A stretch of 64,000 bases of DNA from positions 1 to 64,000 of the forward strand of contig CANRNU010000001.1 in NCBI GenBank assembly GCA_947632005.1, written 5' to 3'. Origin of the DNA: an uncultured Oscillospiraceae bacterium. Its GTDB lineage: Bacteria > Bacillota > Clostridia > Oscillospirales > Oscillospiraceae. Under the pieces are notes generated by a model. It searched no databases, had not been told where the DNA came from, and worked only from the letters and a program-made list of their open reading frames with translations. The position numbers and the translations under genes were made by a program. Shown one piece after another: positions 17,468 through 26,557 of this stretch; position 1 is the first letter of the stretch; every line of letters starts with the position of its first letter.

Positions 17468-17502
17468 AAAATAGAGGAAGCGCCTAGTGCTTCCTCTATT
17501 TT
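17468..17502 (-). terminator. Terminator of the zinc ribbon gene
   Basis: A perfect 14-bp stem (17468-17481 with 17489-17502), loop of 7 nt, T run on the minus-strand exit side. It lies 20 nt past the stop at 17522. Confidence 0.82.
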
Positions 17503-17521
17503 CGACGGTTTGACAAAAATA

Positions 17522-17803
17522 TCAAAGCTCGCCGGCGCGCATCTTGGCGAAGCACTCACTGCAGTACACAGGGCGATCGCTCTTGGGTTCAAAGGGGACG
17601 CGGGCCTCGCCGCCACAGGCCGCGCAGACAGCGGTGAAGAACTCCCGGGGACCGCGGGCAGCGGCCTTGCGGGCGTCACGGCAGGCCTTGCAGCGCTGGG
17701 GCTCATTCTGGAAGCCGCGCTCTGCATAAAACTCCTGCTCACCGGCGGTGAACACGAACTCCTGTCCGCATTCCTTGCATACAAGGGTCTTGTCTTCGTA
17801 CAT
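17522..17803 (-). CDS. Zinc-ribbon domain protein
   Basis: A 93-residue protein with several CxxC pairs: CKEC, CKAC, CAAC and CSEC, giving two treble-clef or ribbon zinc sites. The middle contains FYAERGF, as in the probable zinc-ribbon domain family found in Clostridia. The ribosome binding site is AGAGAGG. It follows sigH by 63 nt and shares its transcript or has a weak promoter of its own. The function is unknown, perhaps RNA or protein binding. Confidence 0.88.
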   Translation of the reverse strand: MYEDKTLVCKECGQEFVFTAGEQEFYAERGFQNEPQRCKACRDARKAAARGPREFFTAVCAACGGEARVPFEPKSDRPVYCSECFAKMRAGEL

Positions 17804-17866
17804 TTTGGTTCCTCTCTTTTGATAGTTTTCCCATATCGGGCAGTATATTGCGAGCAGCTTGCGCTG

Positions 17867-18469
17867 TTATCGCCTGAGGACAGCTTTGGCCAGCTTGCGC
17901 CGTATGCGCTGTACAGCATTATCCACGGCCTTCACGTCACGACCGGCGATGGCTGCTATTTCCCCGTAGGAAAGGCCATCCAAATACAGCTGAAGTATCT
18001 CAGCCTCCAGTTTTGACAAGCACCGTGAATAGGTGGAAATAAATTCTTTTTCGGTCTCTCTGGCTAGAACCTGCTCCTCGGGACTGCGCTGATAATAGTG
18101 GGTACCTAGGGCCTGGGATTCATCTGAGAGGACATCGTCTAAGGGTACGCCGTCGTTGAGCGGCGCGTTCTTCATACGTTGAGCACTGCGGACAGCAGAC
18201 TTGATACGGTTATGGATACAGGTCTGGGCATAGGTTTTGAAGGAAGCGCCTTTGTCCACGTCATATTCCCGGATCGCGGACAGAAGGCCGATCATCCCTT
18301 CCTGAAGCAAGTCCTCACTGTCGCCACCGATCAGAAAGTACGGTCGGGCGCACATTCGGACTTCACGAACATAACGCTCCGCCAGGGCCTCTTCCGCCCC
18401 GTCGGCGTGCGTTTTCGCAAGAGCCTGCAGCTCTTCATCCGATTTATTTGTGTAGATACGATTATACAC
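17867..18469 (-). CDS. sigH: RNA polymerase sigma factor SigH (Spo0H type)
   Basis: A 200-residue sigma-70 family factor like the transition-state SigH of spore formers, which starts the sporulation programme. Region 2 contains GGDSEDLLQEGMIGL and region 4 ends VDNAVQRIRRKLAK. The start is a GTG at 18469 without any ribosome binding site; a strong -10 ends only 5 nt before it, so the mRNA is probably leaderless. No other start codon fits the family N-terminus. Confidence 0.93.
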   Translation of the reverse strand: MYNRIYTNKSDEELQALAKTHADGAEEALAERYVREVRMCARPYFLIGGDSEDLLQEGMIGLLSAIREYDVDKGASFKTYAQTCIHNRIKSAVRSAQRMKNAPLNDGVPLDDVLSDESQALGTHYYQRSPEEQVLARETEKEFISTYSRCLSKLEAEILQLYLDGLSYGEIAAIAGRDVKAVDNAVQRIRRKLAKAVLRR

Positions 18470-18474
18470 CAGTC

Positions 18475-18502
18475 ATTATAGCGCTTTAAAACAAGAAGTC
18501 AA
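18475..18502 (-). promoter_or_regulatory. Sigma-A promoter of sigH
   Basis: TTGACT, 16-nt spacer, TATAAT on the minus strand. The predicted start coincides with the GTG start codon. Confidence 0.82.
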
Positions 18503-18503
18503 G

Positions 18504-18521
18504 CATTTTTTACAAAAAATG
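18504..18521. promoter_or_regulatory. AT-rich dyad upstream of the sigH promoter
   Basis: CATTTTTT-AC-AAAAAATG, a perfect 8-bp dyad touching the -35. It could be an operator for a transition-state regulator, or part of the ruvB terminator region; the remaining gap to 18584 is AT-rich and shows nothing else clear. Confidence 0.4.
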
Positions 18522-18584
18522 TAGTGTTTTCCAGGTAAAATTTGACATATCCCGTAGGAAGATAAAAAAGATACAGACAAACGC

Positions 18585-19625
18585 TCAAATCTCCAGCTTT
18601 TGTTGGCCCAAATACTCGATACCCAGGTGTTCGTAAGCTTTTTGGGTGACGCAGCGGCCCCGAAGAGTACGGGTCAAAAAGCCCTGCTGGAGCAAAAATG
18701 GCTCATAGACATCCTCCAGCGTGACGGCCTCCTCGTTGATGGTGGCCGCCAGTGCCTCCAGACCCACCGGTCCGCCGTTGTAGAGCTCGATGATGCTGCG
18801 GAGCATCCGCCGGTCTACGTTGTCCAGGCCCGCCTTGTCCACTTCCAGGCGGCTCAGGGCCTCGTCGGCGATGGGCTTGGTGATGACGCCCTCCCCTTTC
18901 ACCTGGGCAAAGTCCCGGACCCGCCGGAGCATCCGGTTGGCGATACGGGGCGTGCCGCGGCTGCGGGAGGCGATCTCCGTGGCGCCTCCGGGCTCGATCT
19001 CCACCCCCAGGATGCCGGCGCTGCGCTCGATGATGCGCCGCAGGTCCTCGGTGCTGTAGAGCTCCAGCCGCAGCACCACGCCGAACCGGTCCCGGAGCGG
19101 CGCGGACAGCTGTCCGGACCGGGTGGTGGCGCCGATGAGCGTAAAGTGCGGCAGGTCCAGCCGGATGGAGTTGGCAGAGGGCCCCTTTCCCAGGATGATG
19201 TCGATGGCGTAGTCCTCCATGGCGGGGTACAGGATCTCCTCCACGGACCGGTTCAGACGGTGGATCTCATCCAGGAACAGGATGTCGTTTTCCTGCAGGT
19301 TGGTCAAAAGCGCCACCAGGTCTCCGGGCTTTTCGATGGCAGGGCCGGAGGTAATGCGCATATTGACGCCCATCTCGTTGGCGATGACCCCGGCCAGAGT
19401 GGTTTTGCCCAGACCCGGGGGGCCATGGAGCAGCACGTGGTCCAAAGGCTCGTTCCGGAGCTTTGCCGCCTGGATGAACACGGCCAGATTCTCCTTTGCC
19501 TTCTCCTGGCCGGTGTAGTCCTCCAGACGCTTGGGCCGCAGAGAGGCCTCCGTCACATCCTCCGGCTGGAAGCTGGCGGTGGTCAGGACCTCTTCCGGTC
19601 CGTCGGCGGAAAAGTTGATACTCAT
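18585..19625 (-). CDS. ruvB: Holliday junction branch migration helicase RuvB
   Basis: A 346-residue AAA+ motor that drives Holliday junction migration with RuvA. Walker A is GPPGLGKTT, Walker [10 protein letters not shown], followed by the winged-helix C-terminus. It is the last gene of the rimP-ruvB unit, 13 nt after ruvA. Confidence 0.98.
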   Translation of the reverse strand: MSINFSADGPEEVLTTASFQPEDVTEASLRPKRLEDYTGQEKAKENLAVFIQAAKLRNEPLDHVLLHGPPGLGKTTLAGVIANEMGVNMRITSGPAIEKPGDLVALLTNLQENDILFLDEIHRLNRSVEEILYPAMEDYAIDIILGKGPSANSIRLDLPHFTLIGATTRSGQLSAPLRDRFGVVLRLELYSTEDLRRIIERSAGILGVEIEPGGATEIASRSRGTPRIANRMLRRVRDFAQVKGEGVITKPIADEALSRLEVDKAGLDNVDRRMLRSIIELYNGGPVGLEALAATINEEAVTLEDVYEPFLLQQGFLTRTLRGRCVTQKAYEHLGIEYLGQQKLEI

Positions 19626-19638
19626 AGGCTCTCCCCTC

Positions 19639-20247
19639 TTACTGCATCATGTTGCGCAGCGCGGCGCGGATGGCGTCCTCCAGGCTCAGAGCTTCCAGAT
19701 CGAGGCCCTTGAGGGCGGCGGCACACTCCGTCCGGCTGTAGCCCAGCACGGTCAGGGCACTGGTGACGTCCGCCAGCTTCGTGCCGTCGGCGGACGGGGC
19801 CGCCGACGCCGCGGGCACAACGCCTGCGGACACCAAGCCGTCTGCCTGCTTGCCCATCTTATCCTTCAATTCCAAAATGATACGCTGTGCCAGGCGCTTG
19901 CCAACGCCCTGGGCGGCGGTCAGCGCCTTCTCGTCGTCGTTGAGCACCGCCAGACACACCCGCTCCGGGGTGTTGGCGGACAAGATGGCCAAAGCGGCCT
20001 TTGGCCCCACGCCGGACACGGAGATGAGCATCTCGAAGCAGCGCTTCTCCCCCAGCGTGGCAAAGCCGTACAGATCAAAGGCGTCCTCCCGGACCTGTTC
20101 GCAGATGTAGAGCTTCGCCTTATCGCCCCGGTGGAGCTGCCCCACGGTATAGGCCGTGGTATTGACGGCAAAGCCCACGCCGCCGCATTCCACGACGGCC
20201 AGACCCGGTTCCAGGTCTGTGACAGTACCGCTCAAATGGTAGAACAT
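19639..20247 (-). CDS. ruvA: Holliday junction branch migration protein RuvA
   Basis: A 202-residue junction-binding protein with an N-terminal OB fold, central helix-hairpin-helix motifs ([20 protein letters not shown]) and a C-terminal three-helix RuvB-binding domain behind an Ala/Ser/Pro linker. It overlaps ruvC by 16 nt. Confidence 0.97.
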   Translation of the reverse strand: MFYHLSGTVTDLEPGLAVVECGGVGFAVNTTAYTVGQLHRGDKAKLYICEQVREDAFDLYGFATLGEKRCFEMLISVSGVGPKAALAILSANTPERVCLAVLNDDEKALTAAQGVGKRLAQRIILELKDKMGKQADGLVSAGVVPAASAAPSADGTKLADVTSALTVLGYSRTECAAALKGLDLEALSLEDAIRAALRNMMQ

Positions 20248-20747
20248 GTGTTTTCCTCCCCTTCCGCCGTCAGGCGGCTGGTCATGCTCCGGGCGTGGCA
20301 GATGGCCAAGGCCAGGGCGTCCGCGGCGTCGTCCGGCTTGGGCGGCGTCTTCATGTTCAAAAGACGCTGGACCATGTAAATGACCTGGCCTTTTTTCGCG
20401 TTCCCGTACCCCACCACCGCCTGCTTCACCTGCATGGGGGTATATTCATAGACAGGTACGCCGCTGCGGTAGGCGCTCAGCAGGATGACGCCCCGTCCGT
20501 GAGCCACGGCGATGCCCGTGGTGATGTTCTTGGAGAAGAACAGCTCCTCCACGGAGATGGCCTCCGGCGCGAAGGTCACGATCAGCTCGTTCAGGTCGTT
20601 GTAGATCATGTCCAGCCGGGGGGACAGGGCCGTATTGTGGGGCGTGGTGATGGCCCCGCAGGCCACATAGGTGTTCTTTCCCTTCTCCGCGTCGATGACG
20701 CCGAAGCCCACCGTGCCGATGCCCGGGTCGATGCCCAGTATCCTCAT
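20232..20747 (-). CDS. ruvC: Crossover junction endodeoxyribonuclease RuvC
   Basis: A 171-residue resolvase. The acidic catalytic residues are Asp7 in GIDPGIGTVG, the Glu in SVEELFF and the Asp pair in KPDDAADAL. It overlaps ribF by 4 nt and ruvA by 16 nt, so the three ruv genes are translated together. Confidence 0.97.
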   Translation of the reverse strand: MRILGIDPGIGTVGFGVIDAEKGKNTYVACGAITTPHNTALSPRLDMIYNDLNELIVTFAPEAISVEELFFSKNITTGIAVAHGRGVILLSAYRSGVPVYEYTPMQVKQAVVGYGNAKKGQVIYMVQRLLNMKTPPKPDDAADALALAICHARSMTSRLTAEGEENTCSTI

Positions 20748-21655
20748 GGGGCACCTCCCTCCTGCGCCCGGAAATAGTTCCGTGTGTCCTCGATATCCCG
20801 CTGGATCTGGGCTGCCAGCTCTGTTTGTGAGGGGAATCTGGTCTCATCCCGCAGAAAGGACAGAAAGTCGATGCGCACCCGCTGTCCGTACAGCTCCCCG
20901 TGAAAATCCAGCAGATTCGTCTCCACGGTGATGTGGCTGTCCCCCTGGAAGGTGGGCCGGACGCCCACGTTGGTTACCGCCGGACAGGGCCCGCCGGGGA
21001 GCCACGCCCGGGTGGCGTAGACCCCGTGCCGGGGCACGATCACCCCAGCCGGGATGGGGAAATTGATGGTGGGGATGCCCATGCGGCGGCCCCGCTGGTA
21101 GCCGTGGACCACCGTGTCGGAGACAGAATAGGGATGGCCCAGGAACCGGGCGGCCCGCCCCATGTCCCCTTCCGCCACCAGACCGCGGATATACGTAGAG
21201 CTGACTACGACGCCGTCCAGCCTGACCTGCTCCACGATATCCCAGCCGACGCCGTGGCCATCGCACCAGTCCGCGATGCGCTCCGCCGTGCCGAGACCAC
21301 GCCAGCCGCAGGAGAAGTCGCGGCCCATCACCAAGTGGACCGCCCCCATGTCCTCCGTCACGGAACGGATGAAATCCTCCCAGGGAGTCTGCATGAATTC
21401 CCTGTCGAAGTGCAGGAACGTCACGTCTTCGATGCCGCCGGCGCGCTGGATAAGCTCCCAGCGGTTGTCCATGCTCTCCAGCAAGGGCACCTCTACCCCA
21501 TGCACAAAGCTGTCCGGGTGGGCGTCAAAGGTGATGACCGCGGCGGTCGTGCCGGACTGGGCGGCCCGTTCCCTGGCCTTCTGCATCAGCGCCTGATGCC
21601 CCAGATGGACCCCGTCAAAAAATCCCAGGGCCGCCACGCGTTTGATATCATCCAT
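20744..21655 (-). CDS. ribF: Bifunctional riboflavin kinase / FAD synthetase
   Basis: A 303-residue enzyme making FMN and FAD. The N-terminal adenylyltransferase domain begins ALGFFDGVHLGHQAL; the C-terminal flavokinase domain contains GYQRGRRMGIPTINF. It overlaps truB by 8 nt, and the truB-ribF order is usual in Firmicutes. Confidence 0.97.
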   Translation of the reverse strand: MDDIKRVAALGFFDGVHLGHQALMQKARERAAQSGTTAAVITFDAHPDSFVHGVEVPLLESMDNRWELIQRAGGIEDVTFLHFDREFMQTPWEDFIRSVTEDMGAVHLVMGRDFSCGWRGLGTAERIADWCDGHGVGWDIVEQVRLDGVVVSSTYIRGLVAEGDMGRAARFLGHPYSVSDTVVHGYQRGRRMGIPTINFPIPAGVIVPRHGVYATRAWLPGGPCPAVTNVGVRPTFQGDSHITVETNLLDFHGELYGQRVRIDFLSFLRDETRFPSQTELAAQIQRDIEDTRNYFRAQEGGAP

Positions 21656-22349
21656 CGTTCTCTCCTCCCGGAACGATGAGCTCCAGCGGCAGGATGAACT
21701 TCTCCGGATCGGACCGTATCTCCTCCAGGGTATGGGCCTGCTCGATGGTGAATCTCCCGGCCCGGACCCGCCGCAGCGCGCTCATGCATCCGCCGCAGCC
21801 CAGGGCCGCGCCGATGTCCGCGCAGAGGGTGCGGATATAGGTGCCCTTGGAGCACGCGATCTCCAGGCCCCAGTCCCCCGCTTCATCCTGGTCGGTGACC
21901 GTCAGCCGGTGGATGGTGACGGGCCGGGGGTCCCGGGGGACGTCTCCGCCCCGCCGGGCGATCTCATAGAGCTTTTTGCCCCGTATCTTGATGGCGGAGT
22001 ACATGGGCGGCAGCTGCATGATCGGGCCCCGGAAGGCCTCCAGCACCGCCTCGAGCTGCTCGCGCGTCCGGGTCTGACCGTTATGTTCCAGCACCGTTCC
22101 CCAGATGTCCTGGGTGTCTGTGACCGTCCCCAGCCGGAGGCGGGCGATGTATTCCTTCGTATCGTTCTCCGCATACTTTGCGGCCTTGGTCCCCTTGCCG
22201 GTCAGGACTACCAGAAGGCCCGTGGCGTTGGGGTCCAGAGTACCGGTATGGCCGATGTGCTTTTCGTGGAGCACGCCCCGCAGGTGGGCGCACACATCCA
22301 TGCTCGTCCACTCCGCCGGCTTATCCACCAGCAAGATGCCATCCATCAA
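21648..22349 (-). CDS. truB: tRNA pseudouridine(55) synthase
   Basis: A 233-residue pseudouridine synthase for U55 of tRNA. The catalytic Asp is in HTGTLDPNATG. The family usually has about 300 residues with a C-terminal PUA-like domain; here the protein stops shortly after the catalytic domain, so it is a short form. It overlaps nrnA by 4 nt. Confidence 0.96.
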   Translation of the reverse strand: MMDGILLVDKPAEWTSMDVCAHLRGVLHEKHIGHTGTLDPNATGLLVVLTGKGTKAAKYAENDTKEYIARLRLGTVTDTQDIWGTVLEHNGQTRTREQLEAVLEAFRGPIMQLPPMYSAIKIRGKKLYEIARRGGDVPRDPRPVTIHRLTVTDQDEAGDWGLEIACSKGTYIRTLCADIGAALGCGGCMSALRRVRAGRFTIEQAHTLEEIRSDPEKFILPLELIVPGGENDG

Positions 22350-23296
22350 AGCGCCTCCAGGATGTCCCAGACGATGGTGTCCCGGGTCTCGTCCGGGTCG
22401 GAATGGACCGTGCAGCCCGCGGCCATTTTATGGCCGCCGCCTCCGTGCAGGGCGCAGATGGCGGCAGAGTCGAAGTCCTCTCCGCTGCGAAGGCTCACCT
22501 TGCACAGGCCCGGCTCCAGTTCCCGGATGGTCACAGCCACCCGGTTGCCGGCCACGCGGCCTGCCAGGGACGCCAGGTCGTCGCAGTCGTCCTCCGTGGC
22601 GCCGCTTTTTTCCATCATCTCCAGCGTGATGGTGGCCACTGTCACGCAGTCCTTCTCCCCGTAGCGCTTCATGCCGGTATAGATCATCCCTTCCAACATC
22701 AGTCGGGAATAGGAGAACGTCCGGAACAGGAGCTTATTGAGCCGCTTGTACTCCGCCCCCGCGTCGATGAGCTCCGCCGCCGCCCGGTGGGTGTCCGCCC
22801 TGGTGTTGGCATAGACGAAGCAGCCGCAGTCGGTGCTCACAGCGATGTAGAGAAGGTCCGCGGTGGTCTTGTCCGGCGTGCCGAAGGCCAGCTTGGCCAG
22901 TTCCAGGATGATCTCGCCGCAGGAAGCCTTGTCCGGGTCGCACAGCAGCCTCCTGGCATACTGGGCGTTGGTGGGATGGTGGTCGATGCACAGGTCGATC
23001 TGACCATTGCCGGGAAATCCCTCCGGAAACAGGTTTTCCGACGCCAGGTCTACCGCCACGATGTGCTCGGGAACAAAATCTGCCGGGGCCAGGTAGGGGT
23101 CCATAAACAGAGAGTAGGTGGCGGTGATCTGGGGATTGTCATACAGCCACGCGGTCTTCCCCAGCCGGCGGAGGATATGACAAAGGGCGGCGGCACTTCC
23201 GAGTGTGTCGCCGTCCGGGCGGATATGCGTCAGGAGCAGATATCCGTCGTTTTCTTTCAGGTATGCAAGGCAGTCATTGAGGGTCATTGTCGTCAT
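22346..23296 (-). CDS. nrnA: DHH/DHHA1 phosphoesterase, NrnA-like
   Basis: A 316-residue nanoRNase / pAp phosphatase of the DHH family. Motifs are HIRPDGDTLGS, the Asp in VAVDLASE, CIDHHPTN and the DHHA1 signature GGGGHKMAAG. It overlaps rbfA by 23 nt; an alternative start lies 3 codons in. It degrades very short RNAs and pAp in characterised homologues. Confidence 0.94.
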   Translation of the reverse strand: MTTMTLNDCLAYLKENDGYLLLTHIRPDGDTLGSAAALCHILRRLGKTAWLYDNPQITATYSLFMDPYLAPADFVPEHIVAVDLASENLFPEGFPGNGQIDLCIDHHPTNAQYARRLLCDPDKASCGEIILELAKLAFGTPDKTTADLLYIAVSTDCGCFVYANTRADTHRAAAELIDAGAEYKRLNKLLFRTFSYSRLMLEGMIYTGMKRYGEKDCVTVATITLEMMEKSGATEDDCDDLASLAGRVAGNRVAVTIRELEPGLCKVSLRSGEDFDSAAICALHGGGGHKMAAGCTVHSDPDETRDTIVWDILEAL

Positions 23297-23642
23297 GTTG
23301 AATGTCCAAGTCGTTGATGAGTTGATTGATATAGGCGCCGTGGGCGATGGAATCGTCCAGGACGAAGGTCAGCTCCGGGGTATAGCGCAGATCAAGGCTG
23401 TGGCCCAGCTCCCGGCGCAGGTAGCCGGAGACGGACTTCAGGCCTTTCACCAGCTGCTTCTCGTCCACCTGTCCCAGCACGCTCAGATACACCTTGCAGT
23501 GGCGCAGGTCAGCCGTGGTGTCGGTGTGGGTCACGGTGAGCATGGCCCCCTGATCGACCCGGGGGTCCTTCACCTGGCGCAGCTTCTCTGCCAGGACCCG
23601 GCGGATGTCGTCGTTGATACGGTCGATATGGTGACTAGGCAT
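23274..23642 (-). CDS. rbfA: 30S ribosome-binding factor A
   Basis: A 122-residue KH-like factor for late 16S rRNA processing. The N-terminus IDRINDDIRRVLAEKL and the C-terminal LRYTPELTFVLDDS are typical. It overlaps infB by 8 nt, the standard infB-rbfA order. Confidence 0.96.
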   Translation of the reverse strand: MPSHHIDRINDDIRRVLAEKLRQVKDPRVDQGAMLTVTHTDTTADLRHCKVYLSVLGQVDEKQLVKGLKSVSGYLRRELGHSLDLRYTPELTFVLDDSIAHGAYINQLINDLDIQHDDNDPQ

Positions 23643-25968
23643 TGATCTGCTCCATCACAAAGCACTCGATGACATCCTGTTCTTTGATGTCGTTGAATTT
23701 CTCCACCTGCATGCCGCACTCGTACCCGGCGGCCACCTCCCGCACGTCGTCCTTGAACCGGCGCAGAGAGGCCAAGTTGCCCTCGTAGACCACCACATTG
23801 TCCCGCAGGACCCGGACCTGACAGCTTCTCTGGATCTTGCCGTCCAGCACATAGCAGCCGCAGACGGTGCCCACTTTGGAGACCTTGTAGGTCTGGCGTA
23901 CTTCGGCGTGGCCGATGATCTTCTCTGTGAACTTGGGGGCGAGCATGCCCTTCATGGCGGCCTCGATCTCATTGATGCAGTCATAGATGACCCGGTACAG
24001 CCGGATATCCACATCAGACCGGGCGGCGCTGTCCCGGGCGGCGTTCTCAGGCCGTACGTTGAAGCCCACGATCACCGCGTCGGAGGTGGAGGCCAGCATC
24101 ACGTCGGACTCGTTGATGGCGCCCACGGCACAGTGGATGACCCGCACGCGCACTTCCTCGTTGGAGAGCTTTTCCAAAGAAGCCTTCACCGCCTCGGCGC
24201 TGCCCTTCACATCGGCCTTGACGATGATGTTGAAATCCTTCATCTCGCCCTCCTGGATGCGGGCGAACAGATCGTCCAGGGAGACCTTCTTGGGGGCGGT
24301 ATTGGCAGCCAGCTTCGCTTTGGCCTTGCGCTCCTCCACCAGTTCCCGGGCCATGCGCTCGTCGGCCACGGCGTTGAAGGTGTCGCCCGCGTTGGGCACT
24401 TCGCTCATGCCGGCGATCTCCACGGGGATGGAGGGACCGGCCTCGGTGACCCGCTGGCCCTTGTCGTTGATCATGGTGCGGACCCGGCCCACCGCCGTGC
24501 CGGCGATGATCACATCGCCCTGCTTCAGGGTGCCGTTCTGTACCAGGACGGTCATGATGGGACCGCGGCCCTTGTCCAGTCTGGCCTCGATGACGGTGCC
24601 GCTGGCGGCCCGGTTGGGGTTGGCCTGCAATCCCAGCATCTCGGTCTGCAGGGCCAGCATCTCCAGAAGGTCGTCGATGCCCTGGCCGGTCTTGGCAGAG
24701 ATGGGGCACACGATGGTGTCGCCGCCCCATTCCTCGGGGACCAGATCATATTCGGTCAGTTCCTGCTTCACCCGGTCCGGGTTGGCGCCGGGCATATCCA
24801 TCTTGTTGATGGCCACCACGATGGGGATGTTAGCGGCCTTGGCGTGGTTGATGGACTCCACGGTCTGGGGCTTGATGCCCTCCGTGGCGGCCACCACCAG
24901 AATGGCAACATCCGTCACCATGGCGCCGCGGGCGCGCATGGAGGTGAACGCCTCATGGCCCGGGGTGTCCAGGAACGTGACGGGGCTGCCGTTGATGTCC
25001 ACGATATAAGCGCCGATGGCCTGGGTGATGCCGCCGGCCTCCCCTGCGGCCACCTTCGTGTGCCGGATGTAGTCCAGCAGCGAGGTCTTGCCGTGGTCCA
25101 CGTGGCCCATGACCACCACCACGGGTGCACGGGGGGTCAGCTCTTCTTCCGTATCCACATGGTCGTCGATGAGCCGTTCCTCCACGGTCACGACCACCTC
25201 ATGCTCGATCTTGCAGTTGAACTCCATGGCCACCAGGGCCGCGGTATCATAGTCGATGATGTCGGGCAGGCTCGCCATGACGCCCAGCTTGATGAGCTTG
25301 CGGACCACCTCCGCGCCGCTCTTCTTCATCCGCACGGCCAGCTCCTGCACGGAGATCTCGTCGGGGATCTGTACCCGGGTGGGAGCCTTCTTGGCGATCT
25401 CGAACTGGAGCCGCTGCATCTTATCCCGCTCCTCCTGCCGGCGCTTGGCGCTGGCGGCGGCGGAGTTCTGGCGCTGCTTGTTCCGGGAGCCGATCTTCTC
25501 CTTCCCCCGTTTCATCTTCTCGGCCTTATCCCCGGCCATGCGGTCGAAGCGCTCGTCGTATTTGGACAGGTTGGTATTGGCGGTACCCCGGGTGTCCACC
25601 ACCTTCTTTTGGGGCATCTGCTTGGGCACATGGGGCTTGTCGGGCTTGGGCTGCCTGGGCTGCGCGGCGGAAGCGGTCGGTTGCGCCGCGGTCTTGTCCC
25701 CGGTCGGCTTTCCCTTGGCGGGGGCCTGCGCGGGTTCCTTCTTCTCCGCCTCCGCCTTGGCTGCGTCGGCGAACACGTCCGCGATGCTCTCCATCTGGTT
25801 GTGCTGGGTGAGATACTCAAAAATGATGCTGAGCTCCTCGTCCTCCAGGACCTGCATATGGTTCTTGGGGGTCGTGGCATACTCAGAAAGTATCTCGGTG
25901 ATGACCTTGGAGGTGACGCCGAAGTCCTTTGCCACCTCATGCACACGATATTTCACCAAACTGCTCAT
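23635..25968 (-). CDS. infB: Translation initiation factor IF-2
   Basis: A 777-residue GTPase that places initiator tRNA on the 30S subunit. An N-terminal IF2N domain is followed by a charged, Ala/Pro/Lys-rich linker (about residues 75-180), a second IF2N and the G domain with GHVDHGKTS, DTPGHE and NKMD, then the domains binding fMet-tRNA. Start ATG at 25968 overlaps the L7Ae-like gene by 4 nt. Confidence 0.98.
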   Translation of the reverse strand: MSSLVKYRVHEVAKDFGVTSKVITEILSEYATTPKNHMQVLEDEELSIIFEYLTQHNQMESIADVFADAAKAEAEKKEPAQAPAKGKPTGDKTAAQPTASAAQPRQPKPDKPHVPKQMPQKKVVDTRGTANTNLSKYDERFDRMAGDKAEKMKRGKEKIGSRNKQRQNSAAASAKRRQEERDKMQRLQFEIAKKAPTRVQIPDEISVQELAVRMKKSGAEVVRKLIKLGVMASLPDIIDYDTAALVAMEFNCKIEHEVVVTVEERLIDDHVDTEEELTPRAPVVVVMGHVDHGKTSLLDYIRHTKVAAGEAGGITQAIGAYIVDINGSPVTFLDTPGHEAFTSMRARGAMVTDVAILVVAATEGIKPQTVESINHAKAANIPIVVAINKMDMPGANPDRVKQELTEYDLVPEEWGGDTIVCPISAKTGQGIDDLLEMLALQTEMLGLQANPNRAASGTVIEARLDKGRGPIMTVLVQNGTLKQGDVIIAGTAVGRVRTMINDKGQRVTEAGPSIPVEIAGMSEVPNAGDTFNAVADERMARELVEERKAKAKLAANTAPKKVSLDDLFARIQEGEMKDFNIIVKADVKGSAEAVKASLEKLSNEEVRVRVIHCAVGAINESDVMLASTSDAVIVGFNVRPENAARDSAARSDVDIRLYRVIYDCINEIEAAMKGMLAPKFTEKIIGHAEVRQTYKVSKVGTVCGCYVLDGKIQRSCQVRVLRDNVVVYEGNLASLRRFKDDVREVAAGYECGMQVEKFNDIKEQDVIECFVMEQINA

Positions 25969-26297
25969 ACTCGCTCCTCCTGTTCTCCTGGTTGCGATCC
26001 AGCGGCCGCCGCAAACGCCCGCGCCAGGCCCTCGTCGCAGATGAGCGCGAGGGCAACGGGCGTGCCCCGTCCAATGGCCCCGGCGATCTGCCGCTTCGTA
26101 TAGGCCGTATAGAAAAGGTCCGCTCTTCCGCCGGCGGTCATGGCCCTGGCGCGCTCCAGGGTATTCCCCGACGCGTCAGCCGCTGCCGCCAGCAGTCCTC
26201 CCCTGTGTCTTTTCAGTTCCTTGGCACAGTCCTCCGCGCCGGTCCTGAGCTTTCCGGCCCGGGCGGCCAGGCCCAGATATCCCAGGGCCTTATCCAT
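25965..26297 (-). CDS. L7Ae-family ribosomal protein (YlxQ-like)
   Basis: A 110-residue RNA-binding protein of the L7Ae/L30e family, normally found between rnpM and infB. The start MDKALGYLGLAARAGKL is typical; the ATG at 26297 lies 8 nt inside rnpM. Homologues bind kink-turn RNA. The longer frame upstream is rnpM sequence read in another frame. Confidence 0.92.
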   Translation of the reverse strand: MDKALGYLGLAARAGKLRTGAEDCAKELKRHRGGLLAAAADASGNTLERARAMTAGGRADLFYTAYTKRQIAGAIGRGTPVALALICDEGLARAFAAAAGSQPGEQEERV

Positions 26298-26553
26298 CTG
26301 CCGCCTCGATGGCCGCCTCCAGGGCGGCATAGGTCTCCGGGCTGATGGACACCGACAGCACCCGTTCCAGCGCCCGGCTTTTCCGGGCCTTTGCCAGACA
26401 GGACGCCTTCCGGCAGATGTACGCGCCGCGCCCGGGGGTCTTCCCCTTCGCGTCCGCCACGATGTCGCCCGCAGGTGTGCGGACGATCCGTATCAGGTCT
26501 TTTTTCGCGGTGTGCTCCCGGCACCCCACGCACATCCGCACCGGCTCGGCCAT
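26290..26553 (-). CDS. rnpM: RNase P modulator RnpM (YlxR family)
   Basis: An 87-residue YlxR-family protein with the CVGCRE start and GRGAYIC core. In Bacillus it binds RNase P RNA and modulates its activity; rnpB itself lies at 57112-57460 in this window. It sits between nusA (4-nt gap) and the L7Ae gene. Confidence 0.93.
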   Translation of the reverse strand: MAEPVRMCVGCREHTAKKDLIRIVRTPAGDIVADAKGKTPGRGAYICRKASCLAKARKSRALERVLSVSISPETYAALEAAIEAADG

Positions 26554-26557
26554 CGTA

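Noticed and set aside
23908-26103. A 731-codon His/Gly-rich frame on the plus strand
   Set aside because: It is the shadow of infB; the His/Gly richness comes from reading Asp and Ala/Thr codons backwards.
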